A stretch of DNA of 64,000 nt from a virus (IMGVR_UViG_3300035698_011749:1-64000), one strand, 5' to 3'; positions 15,253-23,308 are shown, counted from the first letter of the stretch. The notes: generated from the sequence alone by a model not told the origin. Numbers and translations are program-made.

Positions 15253-15804
15253 ATGATTATATATCTTGATCTCGATGGAGTTATTATAAATTGGGTTGAA
15301 GGCGTATGTGATTGGTTCAACATTCCATATGAGCCTGAAAAAGTTACTTCATGGGATGCAATGCCAGAACTTACAAATACTAAATCTAAAGAATTCTGGG
15401 AAAGTCTTAAAACTCCTAATTTTTGGGAAAATTTAAAACCATACCCATATGCAGATTCTTTCATAAAACAACTTAAAGAACTTGGAACTGTTATTTTAAT
15501 GAGCAGCCCTGCGTATGGTTGTGCTGGTTATCGACAGAATTGGATTCAAAGTTATATACCTGACTTCTTTTATGTAGGCCACTATATTTTAACTCCAGTC
15601 AAATGGGCATGTGCTCATGAAGATACAGTATTAATTGATGATAGTGATAAAAACTGTTTAGATTTTTCTGAATTTGGCAATACAATAATTTATCCACAAC
15701 CATGGAATTTAGATAGATATTTATTTTCAGATAATACCAAAATAAAAGAAAAGAATGATTATATAATTAATAAAGTAAAAAAGCTAATTAACTTGGCTGC
15801 TTAA
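15253..15804 (+). CDS. HAD-superfamily 5'(3')-deoxyribonucleotidase-like protein
   Basis: The 183-residue protein has HAD motif I YLDLDGVI (Asp5 and Asp7), motif II VILMSSP (about 80-86) and motif IV VLIDDSDKN (about 126-134). The fold and length match phage and bacterial NT5C-like nucleotidases, which dephosphorylate dNMPs. Role in nucleotide pool control is likely. AAAGGAA lies upstream. Confidence 0.8.
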   Translation: MIIYLDLDGVIINWVEGVCDWFNIPYEPEKVTSWDAMPELTNTKSKEFWESLKTPNFWENLKPYPYADSFIKQLKELGTVILMSSPAYGCAGYRQNWIQSYIPDFFYVGHYILTPVKWACAHEDTVLIDDSDKNCLDFSEFGNTIIYPQPWNLDRYLFSDNTKIKEKNDYIINKVKKLINLAA

Positions 15805-15808
15805 TCAA

Positions 15809-15964
15809 ATGACAATAAAAGAATTCATAATATTTGCAATAGTATGCATCTTTTTTATTCTTGATATGTATTTAGCTGTAGAGCATCAATATTCAATGAT
15901 GGCTAATTTTATAGATTGGCTTGGAGATACATTTTACAATCCAAATTTAAGTAGGCTACCATAA
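15809..15964 (+). CDS. Small membrane protein
   Basis: The 51-residue protein has an N-terminal membrane helix (FIIFAIVCIFFILDMYLAV). It overlaps the ligase start by 1 nt, suggesting coupling. It has a similar hydrophobic start and IDWLGD-like segment to the peptide at 26903 (MDWLGM). Function is unknown. Confidence 0.45.
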   Translation: MTIKEFIIFAIVCIFFILDMYLAVEHQYSMMANFIDWLGDTFYNPNLSRLP

Positions 15965-17841
15965 TGACTAAAGAAAAACTAATTCAAGAAATTAGCGAAG
16001 CTAATGCTGCCTATGCAGCTGGCATACCATTCATAACTGATGTAGAATATGACCAGCTTTGGCAACAACTTCATTCTATTGATCCAACAAGTCCAATTCT
16101 ATACCATACAACACAAAACACCTATACAGGTGGTGATCTAATTAATCATAAATATCCCATCTATGGGACAAATAAAGCATTTAATATGGAGGATCTTAAA
16201 CCATTTCTTATACGCTTTGGTAATCAAAATCTTGTAATTGAACCCAAATATGATGGTTGCGCTGCTGTAATAACTCAGAGCCAGACTGGAATAATTATAA
16301 CTCTTGAAGGTAATGGAAAGTCTGGTAGTGATATAACTCATTTAATACCATATATTGAATATCCATTTCCTTTAAGGCATTTTCAAGCAGTAGAAATTTT
16401 AATTCCATATAAAGATTGGAATCCTGATTTTGGCAAGAATCCAAGAAACACTGTTGCAGGCTGGCTTGCTAGGAAATATGAAAAGCCACCTATTAAAATG
16501 ACAGCCATACCACATAATTTTGGTAATCTAAGTATACCATATCAATATGATGGCGATCTTGAAAATTTTGGGGAACTTTTACTGGAAATATTTTCTAAAT
16601 GGTTAAAGTTTTATCCAATGGATGGCCTCATGATTAAGGTTGCTAATGAAAAGTCACGATTAGTTGCCAGTAATAATGGTCAAGTTAATAATTGGTCAAT
16701 AGCTTGGAAGCCGCCTATCCAGACTAAAGAAACAACTGTAACCAATATTGAATGGAATGTCAGCCGAAAAGGTAGAATTATTCCAACAGTTGTTTATGAA
16801 CCACTTGAGCTTTGCGGTACTACTAATAGCAGAGTTACAGGAAATAATGCTCAATGGATAAAGAATAAACAAATCACAATAGGCTCTAAAATCTTGGTTG
16901 GCAAGGCTGGAGAGATAATCCCTAAGATTTTAGAAGTAGAAAATAGCCATTTAAAAACAGACCAAAAACAGCCCGAAAAAACGTCAAATATGCCCCCTGA
17001 CAGCCACGACACGGGCACAAAAAACGAAACAGGTACTGGCACACACCAAAAAGTAAAAAGCCCGTTACGGGCCGATTTTGACCCTATACTAACGAATTGT
17101 CCAAAATGTAAAGCGCCTCTTACCTGGGAAGGTGTGCATTTAATTTGTACTGGTCCAAGATGCATAACACAACTTGCTAATGCTGTAACATATTTTTATT
17201 CCCATAAAGGAATTTTCATTGATGGTCTTGGTCCAGCTCTTTCAGAAAAACTTTTATACAATGAAAAACTTTTTGAAGTTCTTTCAAATAAACTTTGGGC
17301 TTTACTTGATATTAACATTTATAATATTTCTACAGAAGTATTTTCTGTTTTTGGTGAAAAGCTTTTTATGAATATAATGACACAACTTACCAAAACAACT
17401 AACAAACACACAATGGCACATTTTATTGCTGGTCTTGGATTACCAGGATTAGGCTATAAAACTACTTTACGATTATGTCAATATATTAAGTCTGGCAAAT
17501 TAACAGTGCCAGTATCAAAACAAGCAATGAAAAGCTTTTCTGCTGGCATTTTAACTTTTAATTTCGCTACCAAAGAAATGAAAAACTTTCAGTTTGCTCC
17601 AATTCCTGAAAGAGCAAAAGCAATATATTGTATTACAGGTACTTTATTACAATCAAGAGAAGAAATGATTAAATTCTTTTCTGAGTATCATTATGAATTT
17701 TCTGATAACGTAACTCGAATAACTAATTATTTAATTGTTGGAGAAAATCCAGGCAAAGTAAAAATAAATTATGCCGAAAGATATAATATTCCACAAGTAA
17801 CCGAAGAGCAATTCATTAAACTTTTAACTAAGGAGAATTAA
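15964..17841 (+). CDS. ligA: NAD-dependent DNA ligase
   Basis: The 625-residue protein has all LigA parts: domain Ia (DVEYDQLWQQL), adenylation site EPKYDG with catalytic Lys95, an OB fold, a four-cysteine zinc finger (CPKCKAPL ... CTGPRC), helix-hairpin-helix repeats and a C-terminal BRCT domain (AIYCITGTL onwards). It seals nicks using NAD+. A Thr/Gly-rich linker (about residues 335-370) before the zinc finger looks inserted and is GC-richer than the flanks. Confidence 0.93.
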   Translation: MTKEKLIQEISEANAAYAAGIPFITDVEYDQLWQQLHSIDPTSPILYHTTQNTYTGGDLINHKYPIYGTNKAFNMEDLKPFLIRFGNQNLVIEPKYDGCAAVITQSQTGIIITLEGNGKSGSDITHLIPYIEYPFPLRHFQAVEILIPYKDWNPDFGKNPRNTVAGWLARKYEKPPIKMTAIPHNFGNLSIPYQYDGDLENFGELLLEIFSKWLKFYPMDGLMIKVANEKSRLVASNNGQVNNWSIAWKPPIQTKETTVTNIEWNVSRKGRIIPTVVYEPLELCGTTNSRVTGNNAQWIKNKQITIGSKILVGKAGEIIPKILEVENSHLKTDQKQPEKTSNMPPDSHDTGTKNETGTGTHQKVKSPLRADFDPILTNCPKCKAPLTWEGVHLICTGPRCITQLANAVTYFYSHKGIFIDGLGPALSEKLLYNEKLFEVLSNKLWALLDINIYNISTEVFSVFGEKLFMNIMTQLTKTTNKHTMAHFIAGLGLPGLGYKTTLRLCQYIKSGKLTVPVSKQAMKSFSAGILTFNFATKEMKNFQFAPIPERAKAIYCITGTLLQSREEMIKFFSEYHYEFSDNVTRITNYLIVGENPGKVKINYAERYNIPQVTEEQFIKLLTKEN

Positions 17842-17845
17842 TAAA

Positions 17846-18058
17846 ATGACAACTAATTGTGAGTCCAAAGTAACTGCGAATGTAGATTCTGATGTTTACA
17901 TTACAGTATCAAATAATTTCCATTATGGCCAGCGAACAATTTTTTTTAGAAAACTTTTTGAAGCTCTAAAAGAATTAGTTGAAGCTGACAAATGGAATGA
18001 AGTTACTGATTTTTTATATAAAGGATCTGATTTACTTCTTCCAGGACATAAAGACTAA
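17846..18058 (+). CDS. Small hypothetical protein
   Basis: The 70-residue protein lies between ligase and tRNA, with a strand-rich start and helical end (KLFEALKELVEADKWNEVT). AAGGAG precedes it. No family is recognised. Confidence 0.5.
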   Translation: MTTNCESKVTANVDSDVYITVSNNFHYGQRTIFFRKLFEALKELVEADKWNEVTDFLYKGSDLLLPGHKD

Positions 18059-18062
18059 AATT

Positions 18063-18150
18063 GCCCAAGTGGCGGAATAGGTAGACGCAAGGGACTTAAA
18101 ATCCCTCGACCAAATTGGTTGTACGAGTTCGATTCTCGTCTTGGGCACCA
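18063..18150 (+). tRNA. tRNA-Leu (anticodon UAA)
   Basis: Acceptor arm GCCCAAG/CTTGGGC, anticodon stem AGGGA-CTTAAAA-TCCCT giving anticodon TAA, a long class II variable arm, T arm ACGAG-TTCGATT-CTCGT and an encoded CCA end. It reads UUA/UUG codons, which fits the AT-rich phage coding. Confidence 0.96.
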
Positions 18151-18164
18151 TTTAGGAGTTTATT

Positions 18165-18443
18165 ATGCCTTTAATGAATAGAATATATTGTCAATCATTT
18201 CTGGAAATGTCTTACCCAGAGCAGGCAAAACTAATTGATAAGATCCGCTCAATTAGACTTGTATCTCTAAACGAAGTTAAAACAGCTTCTACAAGAGTTA
18301 CAAAATCTGCCATGAAAAATATTGCTAAAAATAAAGGTAAGCGAAAAATGATGAAAGACCCAGCAAAAAAAGCTAAAGATGCTTTAGCAAAACTTTCACC
18401 AGAACAAATTGCTTTGATTGCTAAACAATTTAAAGGAGTCTAA
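18165..18443 (+). CDS. Basic protein with the shared C-terminal LPxE-like tail
   Basis: The 92-residue Lys-rich protein has TAGGAG upstream. The end DALAKLSPEQIALIAKQFKG is a divergent member of the tail shared with 5714, 6071 and 11546 (Leu-Ser-Pro-Glu in place of Leu-Pro-x-Glu). Function is unknown. Confidence 0.6.
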   Translation: MPLMNRIYCQSFLEMSYPEQAKLIDKIRSIRLVSLNEVKTASTRVTKSAMKNIAKNKGKRKMMKDPAKKAKDALAKLSPEQIALIAKQFKGV

Positions 18444-19858
18444 TGATGAAATTATTCCAAATCGAAGAAAGAGAAATAAAAGACATAATTATCAAAGATC
18501 GTACCAGAATCGACATTGGTGACATAGCCAGTTTAGCTGAAAACATCAGTATGGTAGGCCAACTTTCTCCAATTCTTATAGATTCAAATAACAACCTAAT
18601 CGATGGTTTTCGTCGAATTCAAGCATTTAAAAAACTCAAAATAAATACAATTGAGATTAGAATTGTAGATGGCATTACAAAAGATGATCATTATTTAATA
18701 GAACTTCTTTCTAACATGGATGATAAAGAGTTTACTTGGTATGAAGATATTGAATTGAAATATAAGCTACATAACTATTGGAAAAATATTGCAAAAGAAA
18801 ATAAAAAATCCTGGGGCTATCGTGAAACAGCTAAAAAACTTCATTGCAGTATCGGTGGCCTATCAACTGATCTTGCTTTTGCTGAAGCTTTAAAAATTTT
18901 CCCTGAGTTGAAAGAACAATCTACCAAAGGACGTGCCAAGGAAGCATATAAAGCACTTGGAAATCAGGCTGATGCTATACAAAGAATGGAAAATTTTACT
19001 GATGAAGAAAAAGAAAGATTAGCAAAACTTCAATCAGGTACTTTAGAGACAATAACTAAAAATACTGTTGGCAAAGAAACATTAGAAGAAACTGATAAAG
19101 CTCGTGAAAAAGTTGCTGATTTAGAGCCAGAAGAGTCTGATCAAACAAACAATTCAATTAAAGTAATTTATGTTGCAGAAAATTATAAAACATTTCTTGA
19201 AAAAATTCCAGATAATTCAGTTGGTGTAGTTGAACTTGATCCACCATATGCAATTGATTTTGAAAATACATACGGAAAGACTTCAAAAATTGAAAGTAAA
19301 GCTATAGATTGGACAGAAAAAGAACTTTATGAATTTTATTATAATTATCTTCCTTTAATTTATGAAAAAATGCTTGATGCAAGTTGGGTATTATGCTGGA
19401 CTGGTAAAGAACACTTTAACCAAATCAACAAAATTGCAGTAGAGATTGGATTTGCTACTCAACTGCCTGGTTCTTGGTCTAAGCTTGGTGGAAGTACAAA
19501 TCAGCCAAAGAAAAATATGATTAGTAATTGGGAAATGTTTTTGTTATTTAGAAAAGGCAATGCACAATTTAATACTCCAAGTTTACCAGCTTCTTTTGAT
19601 TGTGCTACAGTTACGTCAAGTCAAAGAATTCATCAATGGGAAAAACCTATTGAAGTTTATGATAAGTTTCTTAAAGCAATAGGTAGGCCAGGTACAATAT
19701 TTCTAAGTCCTTTTGCTGGAAGTGGAAACTGCTTAATTAGTGCTGCTAAAATAAAAATGTATCCAATTGGTTGTGATAAAATACAGAAATATATTCCTCA
19801 ATTTTATCAAAATTTACAAAATTATTTTGGTGCAGGTACTAAGATAGATAAGGCATAA
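18443..19858 (+). CDS. ParB-domain/DNA methyltransferase fusion
   Basis: The 471-residue protein has an N-terminal ParB/Srx-like domain (about 15-90: ISMVGQLSPILID, DGFRRIQAFKKL), a helical HTH-like middle (RETAKKLHCSIGGLSTDLAF), and a C-terminal amino-methyltransferase with DPPY (266-269) and the SAM-binding FAGSGN near the end. DPPY indicates N6-adenine or N4-cytosine methylation. Such fusions are common in phages, possibly protecting DNA from restriction or regulating genes. The start may be either of two adjacent ATGs. Confidence 0.85.
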   Translation: MMKLFQIEEREIKDIIIKDRTRIDIGDIASLAENISMVGQLSPILIDSNNNLIDGFRRIQAFKKLKINTIEIRIVDGITKDDHYLIELLSNMDDKEFTWYEDIELKYKLHNYWKNIAKENKKSWGYRETAKKLHCSIGGLSTDLAFAEALKIFPELKEQSTKGRAKEAYKALGNQADAIQRMENFTDEEKERLAKLQSGTLETITKNTVGKETLEETDKAREKVADLEPEESDQTNNSIKVIYVAENYKTFLEKIPDNSVGVVELDPPYAIDFENTYGKTSKIESKAIDWTEKELYEFYYNYLPLIYEKMLDASWVLCWTGKEHFNQINKIAVEIGFATQLPGSWSKLGGSTNQPKKNMISNWEMFLLFRKGNAQFNTPSLPASFDCATVTSSQRIHQWEKPIEVYDKFLKAIGRPGTIFLSPFAGSGNCLISAAKIKMYPIGCDKIQKYIPQFYQNLQNYFGAGTKIDKA

Positions 19859-19874
19859 TAATAAGAGAAAGGTT

Positions 19875-20034
19875 AGTGTGAGCAGTCTTAAGTTGCCAAA
19901 AGCGCCGACTGTTCACACTTCCAACCCTGAACTCAAGCGGATAGAGTAGGACTATACGTATGTAGATAAAAATTTATCCTACCGGGCGGGAGAAAGAAAT
20001 GACTCGGACCGTCCCATGAAACACTTGAACGGAC
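19875..20034 (+). ncRNA. Candidate structured RNA upstream of the GC-rich block
   Basis: Three hairpins occur in series. The first pairs AGTGTGAGCAGTC (19875-19887) with GACTGTTCACACT (19907-19919) over 13 pairs including one G-U. The second is a GATAAA/TTTATC stem flanked by GTA/TAC (about 19962-19982). The third pairs GGGCGG with CCGTCC. No convincing gene lies here. It may be a small RNA or a leader of the next genes. Confidence 0.35.
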
Positions 20035-20092
20035 GAGATTATAGCCTCTCAGTGTTTGGGTTCAGAGTTGGGAATGGAAAGGAGGTGATAAT

Positions 20093-20224
20093 ATGCCGAA
20101 GAAAGACGGAACTGGACCACCTAAAGGAAGTGGTGGACCAAAAGATGGAAGCGGAAAAGGAAAAGGCCAGGCTCCTGGTAAGGGAACAGGTACAAAAAAA
20201 GGCGGGAAGAAGGGAAGTTGTTGA
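20093..20224 (+). CDS. Very small Gly/Lys/Pro-rich protein
   Basis: The 43-residue protein starts MPKKDGTGPPKGSGGPKDGS and ends in Ser-Cys. It has an ideal AAAGGAGGTGATA site. It resembles the short DUF5320-like peptides of anaerobic bacteria and archaea (MP..DGTGP...G.G...G). Probably disordered; function is unknown. The alternative frame from 20016 covers the same DNA but has no ribosome-binding site. Confidence 0.6.
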   Translation: MPKKDGTGPPKGSGGPKDGSGKGKGQAPGKGTGTKKGGKKGSC

Positions 20225-20242
20225 TTTAACTATTTAACAATG

Positions 20243-20262
20243 CTGCCGGGTAATACCGGCAG
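20243..20262 (+). repeat. Intercistronic hairpin at the start of the GC-rich block
   Basis: CTGCCGG pairs with CCGGCAG around a 6-nt loop, with no U-run. It comes 15 bp before the next start codon. Confidence 0.45.
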
Positions 20263-20277
20263 TATAAAGGAATTATC

Positions 20278-20781
20278 ATGACCAACTACGAAACGATATC
20301 ATCAGGCATTTGTCCGAAATGTCAAGAGGCTCTGCGTGGATCTGAGCATTCAGAGAACAATGGTTTTAATTATTACTGTGATAAATGCTTCCTGAGATAC
20401 ATCTTTCAGGATGATATGGGGCCGGGGAGCTATACCACGAAGCCCATGACCGAGCAAACCGAGCAAGAGCGGCTTAACAGGCTGATGGCAGAGAAGGTGA
20501 TGGGGTTTGTGGATGGTCCTGTAAAGGGGTGGTATTTCAAAAACCGCTATGATAGCGAGTTTATTAAGGCCTGGAACCCCTGGGGAGACATCGGGCAGGC
20601 GATGGAGTGCTTAATGGCCGCTAAGGGATATACAGGAGGTGTCTATCAAATTTCCGACGGAAGGTGGCTTGGATTCGTATCCCGGAGAAATGTTATTGCC
20701 GATATCAAGGCTATAGCCACCGAACCATCAACCGCAATCGTCAAGGCGCTCGAAGCGGCGGTGAAAGGGGGAGGGGGATGA
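20278..20781 (+). CDS. Zinc-finger plus phage ABA-sandwich domain protein
   Basis: The 167-residue protein has an N-terminal zinc finger (CPKCQ ... CDKC, about 12-38). It is followed by MAEKVMGFVDGPVKGWYF ... WNPWGDIGQAMECL ... AIVKALEAAV, the pattern of the phage ABA-sandwich/DUF2591-like family. Codons are more GC-rich than in neighbouring replication genes. Likely a moron gene. Confidence 0.7.
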   Translation: MTNYETISSGICPKCQEALRGSEHSENNGFNYYCDKCFLRYIFQDDMGPGSYTTKPMTEQTEQERLNRLMAEKVMGFVDGPVKGWYFKNRYDSEFIKAWNPWGDIGQAMECLMAAKGYTGGVYQISDGRWLGFVSRRNVIADIKAIATEPSTAIVKALEAAVKGGGG

Positions 20782-21273
20782 AAACAATACTATTCACACC
20801 TGATAAGGTTTGTGAGGAATTGGCTGTAATTATACAATTAATGTCAGAGCTTCCAGAGAATATGCCAAATAGTAATTGGGGCAAGGAGCATCTACTGTTG
20901 GACCTTCCCTACAAATGGAAGCTTTCTTTCGGTGTATATATTGGAGATGTCTTAAGGGGGCTTATATTTGCCTCTAATAAGTTGGGGAAATACCATATCC
21001 ATTATATAACCGTGGATAAAGGCATGAGGGGCGGCGGGGCTGGAAAGGCCATGATCAGGGAGGCCGGAAAACTTGCTATGTTGTATGGGTTAAGTGGCAT
21101 TACATTGAAGGTATTTAAATTGAATCAGCCCGCTATTGAATTTTACCGGAGGCAGGGATTCCAAGAAAAGAGCGCATCGGATGATTACCTGCTATTTGAA
21201 AAACTATCAGAGAGGATATCATAAAAATAGGGGTTCAACTTTTTAAATGGTGAAAGGGGGAGGGGGATGAAAA
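20760..21273 (+). repeat. Duplicated 25-bp ribosome-binding leader
   Basis: The same 25 bp (GGTGAAA, then G5-A-G5, then ATGAAAA) stands at 20760-20784 and 21249-21273, over the start codons of two unrelated genes. An identical leader at unrelated genes points to cassette shuffling by recombination at short homology. Confidence 0.8.
20778..21224 (+). CDS. GNAT-family N-acetyltransferase
   Basis: The 148-residue protein has acetyl-CoA loop MRGGGAGKAMIREAG (about residues 80-94) and the C-terminal NQPAIEFYRRQGF motif of GNAT enzymes. ATG overlaps the previous stop (ATGA) with a very G-rich ribosome-binding site. The substrate is unknown. It could modify a host protein or an antibiotic-like small molecule. 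Confidence 0.82.
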   Translation: MKTILFTPDKVCEELAVIIQLMSELPENMPNSNWGKEHLLLDLPYKWKLSFGVYIGDVLRGLIFASNKLGKYHIHYITVDKGMRGGGAGKAMIREAGKLAMLYGLSGITLKVFKLNQPAIEFYRRQGFQEKSASDDYLLFEKLSERIS

Positions 21274-21476
21274 TCAAAAACTGGGAGTGCCCACACTGTA
21301 AAATGGATTCAGGGGCAATGATTGAAGATCACGACTGCTTTGACTGGCAAATGCACTCACCGAACACCATGAAGCAACTTTGGAGATGTGATAACTGTAA
21401 TGGGTATTATTTCGTCTACTTTGAACTATCTTCAATAACGCCTCTCTGGGAGACAGAAAGAAAGGAGGCAAAATGA
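21267..21476 (+). CDS. Zinc-ribbon protein
   Basis: The 69-residue protein has paired CPHC and CDNC knuckles, a likely zinc ribbon. Same leader as the acetyltransferase gene. Function is unknown. Confidence 0.6.
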   Translation: MKIKNWECPHCKMDSGAMIEDHDCFDWQMHSPNTMKQLWRCDNCNGYYFVYFELSSITPLWETERKEAK

Positions 21477-21769
21477 AAAAGCTATTACTCGCGGCAATCG
21501 CGCTGGCCCTGTTCGCAGGACCGGCATGGGCAGAACCCCGAATCGAGAACCGGAATGACTGCGTCCGAGCATGGGCGCTGCATGAGTACAAAGCGGATAA
21601 CGATATTTTCACCCTGCCGCCCGGTTGCGAGAGACCGGAAGACCCGGAACCGGAGTGGGTATATCAGGCCGTCATAGACTACGTCCCAGCGGGATGTGAG
21701 TTTATCGAATGGCGGCAGATCGGCGGGAGGGCTGTGGCGATTGTGAAGTTTAGGCGGGAGGTGGAGTGA
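21473..21769 (+). CDS. Small secreted (signal-peptide) protein
   Basis: The 98-residue protein has a clear Sec signal peptide (MKKLLLAAIALALFAGPAWA, cleavage after Ala-Trp-Ala) and a mature part with three cysteines. Four-nt overlaps with both neighbours. Probably periplasmic, possibly acting in superinfection exclusion, which is inference. Confidence 0.65.
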   Translation: MKKLLLAAIALALFAGPAWAEPRIENRNDCVRAWALHEYKADNDIFTLPPGCERPEDPEPEWVYQAVIDYVPAGCEFIEWRQIGGRAVAIVKFRREVE

Positions 21770-22020
21770 TTATGGATATTACAAAATGCCCTGATTGCGG
21801 AGCAGAAATACAATATTACCACCATAAGAATCCTGCGGTTACAAGGTTAGTATGCAAAGAAAAATGCCAAGGGTGGAAAGTGTTGAAGGAGATTAATCGC
21901 CCAATGGCACCCATTAAAAACGGTAATTATTGGAACTGTCCGATATGCGGAGACAGTTACAAATATAAGGGTGGGGCTAATGGGTGTTGTTCCCGCCATG
22001 TTGAGGAGACCAAGCCATGA
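21766..22020 (+). CDS. Double zinc-ribbon protein
   Basis: The 84-residue protein has two knuckle pairs (CPDC ... CKEKC and CPIC ... CCSRH). It belongs to the GC-rich moron block. No function is recognised. Confidence 0.6.
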   Translation: MIMDITKCPDCGAEIQYYHHKNPAVTRLVCKEKCQGWKVLKEINRPMAPIKNGNYWNCPICGDSYKYKGGANGCCSRHVEETKP

Positions 22021-22418
22021 CCTACAAAGCGATGTGCGACGACGAGAGGATTCAGGGATTGTGGGTTCCGAAGGTGGGGGACAGGGTAAACATGGGGATT
22101 CTCTTAAAAATAGACGATGTAGACCCGGCAGCCCAAATACAATGGTATTATACTACGACCGGTAGATATCAACGAGCAGCCCTCACATGGCTCCCCTCGT
22201 TAGAGGATATCGGGGAGTGGTTGGAAGGCTTTAGGTGGCAGTATAAGCATGTTGATATGGCTTGCGGAGATGCTCACTGGACATATGATTGGACAAACAT
22301 AGAGGATGTTAAGTTATTTTCTGCCGACACCGAAGTCAAGGCCCGTCTTATGCTCTGGATGTGGGTTAAGCACGCCCTGACCTGGGCCGGGGAGTGGAAG
22401 CCTCATGGATTATTTTAG
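22017..22418 (+). CDS. Phage hypothetical protein, Trp-rich
   Basis: The 133-residue protein has many Trp residues (WLPSLEDIGEWLEGFRWQY). Similar small Trp-rich proteins (W.P..edi..wl) are common in phage accessory regions. It overlaps the previous gene by 4 nt. Confidence 0.6.
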   Translation: MTYKAMCDDERIQGLWVPKVGDRVNMGILLKIDDVDPAAQIQWYYTTTGRYQRAALTWLPSLEDIGEWLEGFRWQYKHVDMACGDAHWTYDWTNIEDVKLFSADTEVKARLMLWMWVKHALTWAGEWKPHGLF

Positions 22419-22429
22419 GAGGGAAAGAA

Positions 22430-22549
22430 ATGGTAAAAAAATGGTTGTTTCAGGAAATCTGGATGAATAATCTAGCTCTTCTGCTTATTAAGGCCATTTC
22501 CTTAATATTTGGTTTTATTTTAGGCTTTGCATTTAGCCTTTATCCCTAA
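22430..22549 (+). CDS. Very small membrane peptide
   Basis: The 39-residue peptide has one hydrophobic helix (ALLLIKAISLIFGFILGFAF). GGAGGGAAAG precedes the ATG. Its stop codon begins the repeated leader described next. Confidence 0.4.
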   Translation: MVKKWLFQEIWMNNLALLLIKAISLIFGFILGFAFSLYP

Positions 22550-22866
22550 CCGCACTACCAGGCTTTTGCCGAAAGGAGAAAAATGATCACCAATATATAC
22601 ATCAGGGAAGAAGTAGGCGACCGACAGGAAATCACATCGTCTATGATTGCACGGGCATACAGAAAAGCCTTAACGGAATCATGGGACAGTGAAAACAAAC
22701 GGATGGCCCAAATACAGGGTCAGCTTGCTCAGGCGCGGGGTGTGGCTTATAGTAATTATGGCCTCTGCGCTAATAATATGCTTGGTTATCAACTTGGGAG
22801 CAGCTTGTTCGGCAGATGCCCATGCTGTGGCAAATAACCGCACTACCGGGCTTGCTGAAAGGAGAA
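22548..22866 (+). repeat. Near-identical leaders flanking one gene cassette
   Basis: The sequence AACCGCACTACC-R-GGCTT...GAAAGGAGAA stands at 22548-22580 and 22836-22866, each starting inside a stop codon and ending before a start codon. The gene between is thus a cassette bounded by duplicated leaders, consistent with insertion or deletion by homologous recombination. Confidence 0.75.
22583..22837 (+). CDS. Hypothetical protein with C-terminal cysteines
   Basis: The 84-residue protein has a GAAAGGAG site, a helical middle and a C-terminal RCPCCGK. Last gene of the GC-richer block. No family is recognised. Confidence 0.55.
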   Translation: MITNIYIREEVGDRQEITSSMIARAYRKALTESWDSENKRMAQIQGQLAQARGVAYSNYGLCANNMLGYQLGSSLFGRCPCCGK

Positions 22867-22871
22867 TGGAA

Positions 22872-23135
22872 ATGCTTAATGATTTCAAATCAGGTCAAAT
22901 AATGAACAATAAAAAAGAACCAATTCATTGTTGCCTACATAAAAATATTGTTCCTCTCGAATTTGGTTTTGCACGTAAGACTTGGCCTAATGGATATAAA
23001 GCTGAACCGAATTATAATTTTGCTACAAATCTAATTGGTGCAGATACTGTTAGAGTTAGGCTTTACTTTTGTCTTGATTGTAAATGTGAAATTAAAGCAC
23101 CAAATCCAGGACAGTCTAAAAGGGATAGACTTTAG
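22872..23135 (+). CDS. Cysteine-containing hypothetical protein
   Basis: The 87-residue protein starts MLNDFKSGQIMNN; GAAAGGAG is 7 bp upstream. It has CC and CLDCKC cysteines. A longer in-frame extension (from 22689) overlaps the preceding gene; see rejected items. Codon use returns to the AT-rich phage type. Confidence 0.5.
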   Translation: MLNDFKSGQIMNNKKEPIHCCLHKNIVPLEFGFARKTWPNGYKAEPNYNFATNLIGADTVRVRLYFCLDCKCEIKAPNPGQSKRDRL

Positions 23136-23149
23136 AAAGGAGTCAATTA

Positions 23150-23308
23150 ATGCAAGGTAAACATTTTTCAGAAGAAATAAAAATGAAAATTTATAAAATT
23201 CGTATAAATGATAAACTAACATACAAAAAAATTGCTGAAAGGTTTAGTATAAATATAAACTCTATTGGTCCGATAGTTAGATCAGTACAAAAGAAACTTG
23301 AAAAATAA
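23150..23308 (+). CDS. Small helix-turn-helix protein
   Basis: The 52-residue protein contains LTYKKIAERFSININSIGPI, a simple HTH of the resolvase/homeodomain type. AAAGGAG precedes the ATG. It could be a transcription regulator. Confidence 0.5.
   Translation: MQGKHFSEEIKMKIYKIRINDKLTYKKIAERFSININSIGPIVRSVQKKLEK

Noticed and set aside
20016-20237. 73-codon frame overlapping the small Gly/Lys-rich gene
   Set aside because: No ribosome-binding site; the other frame has a perfect AAAGGAGGTGATA and a recognisable short protein.
22689-22871. Lipoprotein-like N-terminal extension (LVINLGAAC) in front of the 22872 gene, overlapping the 22583 gene
   Set aside because: It lies wholly inside another gene out of frame, in GC-richer cassette DNA, without a good start; the native ribosome-binding site is before 22872. 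A real embedded lipoprotein cannot be fully excluded.
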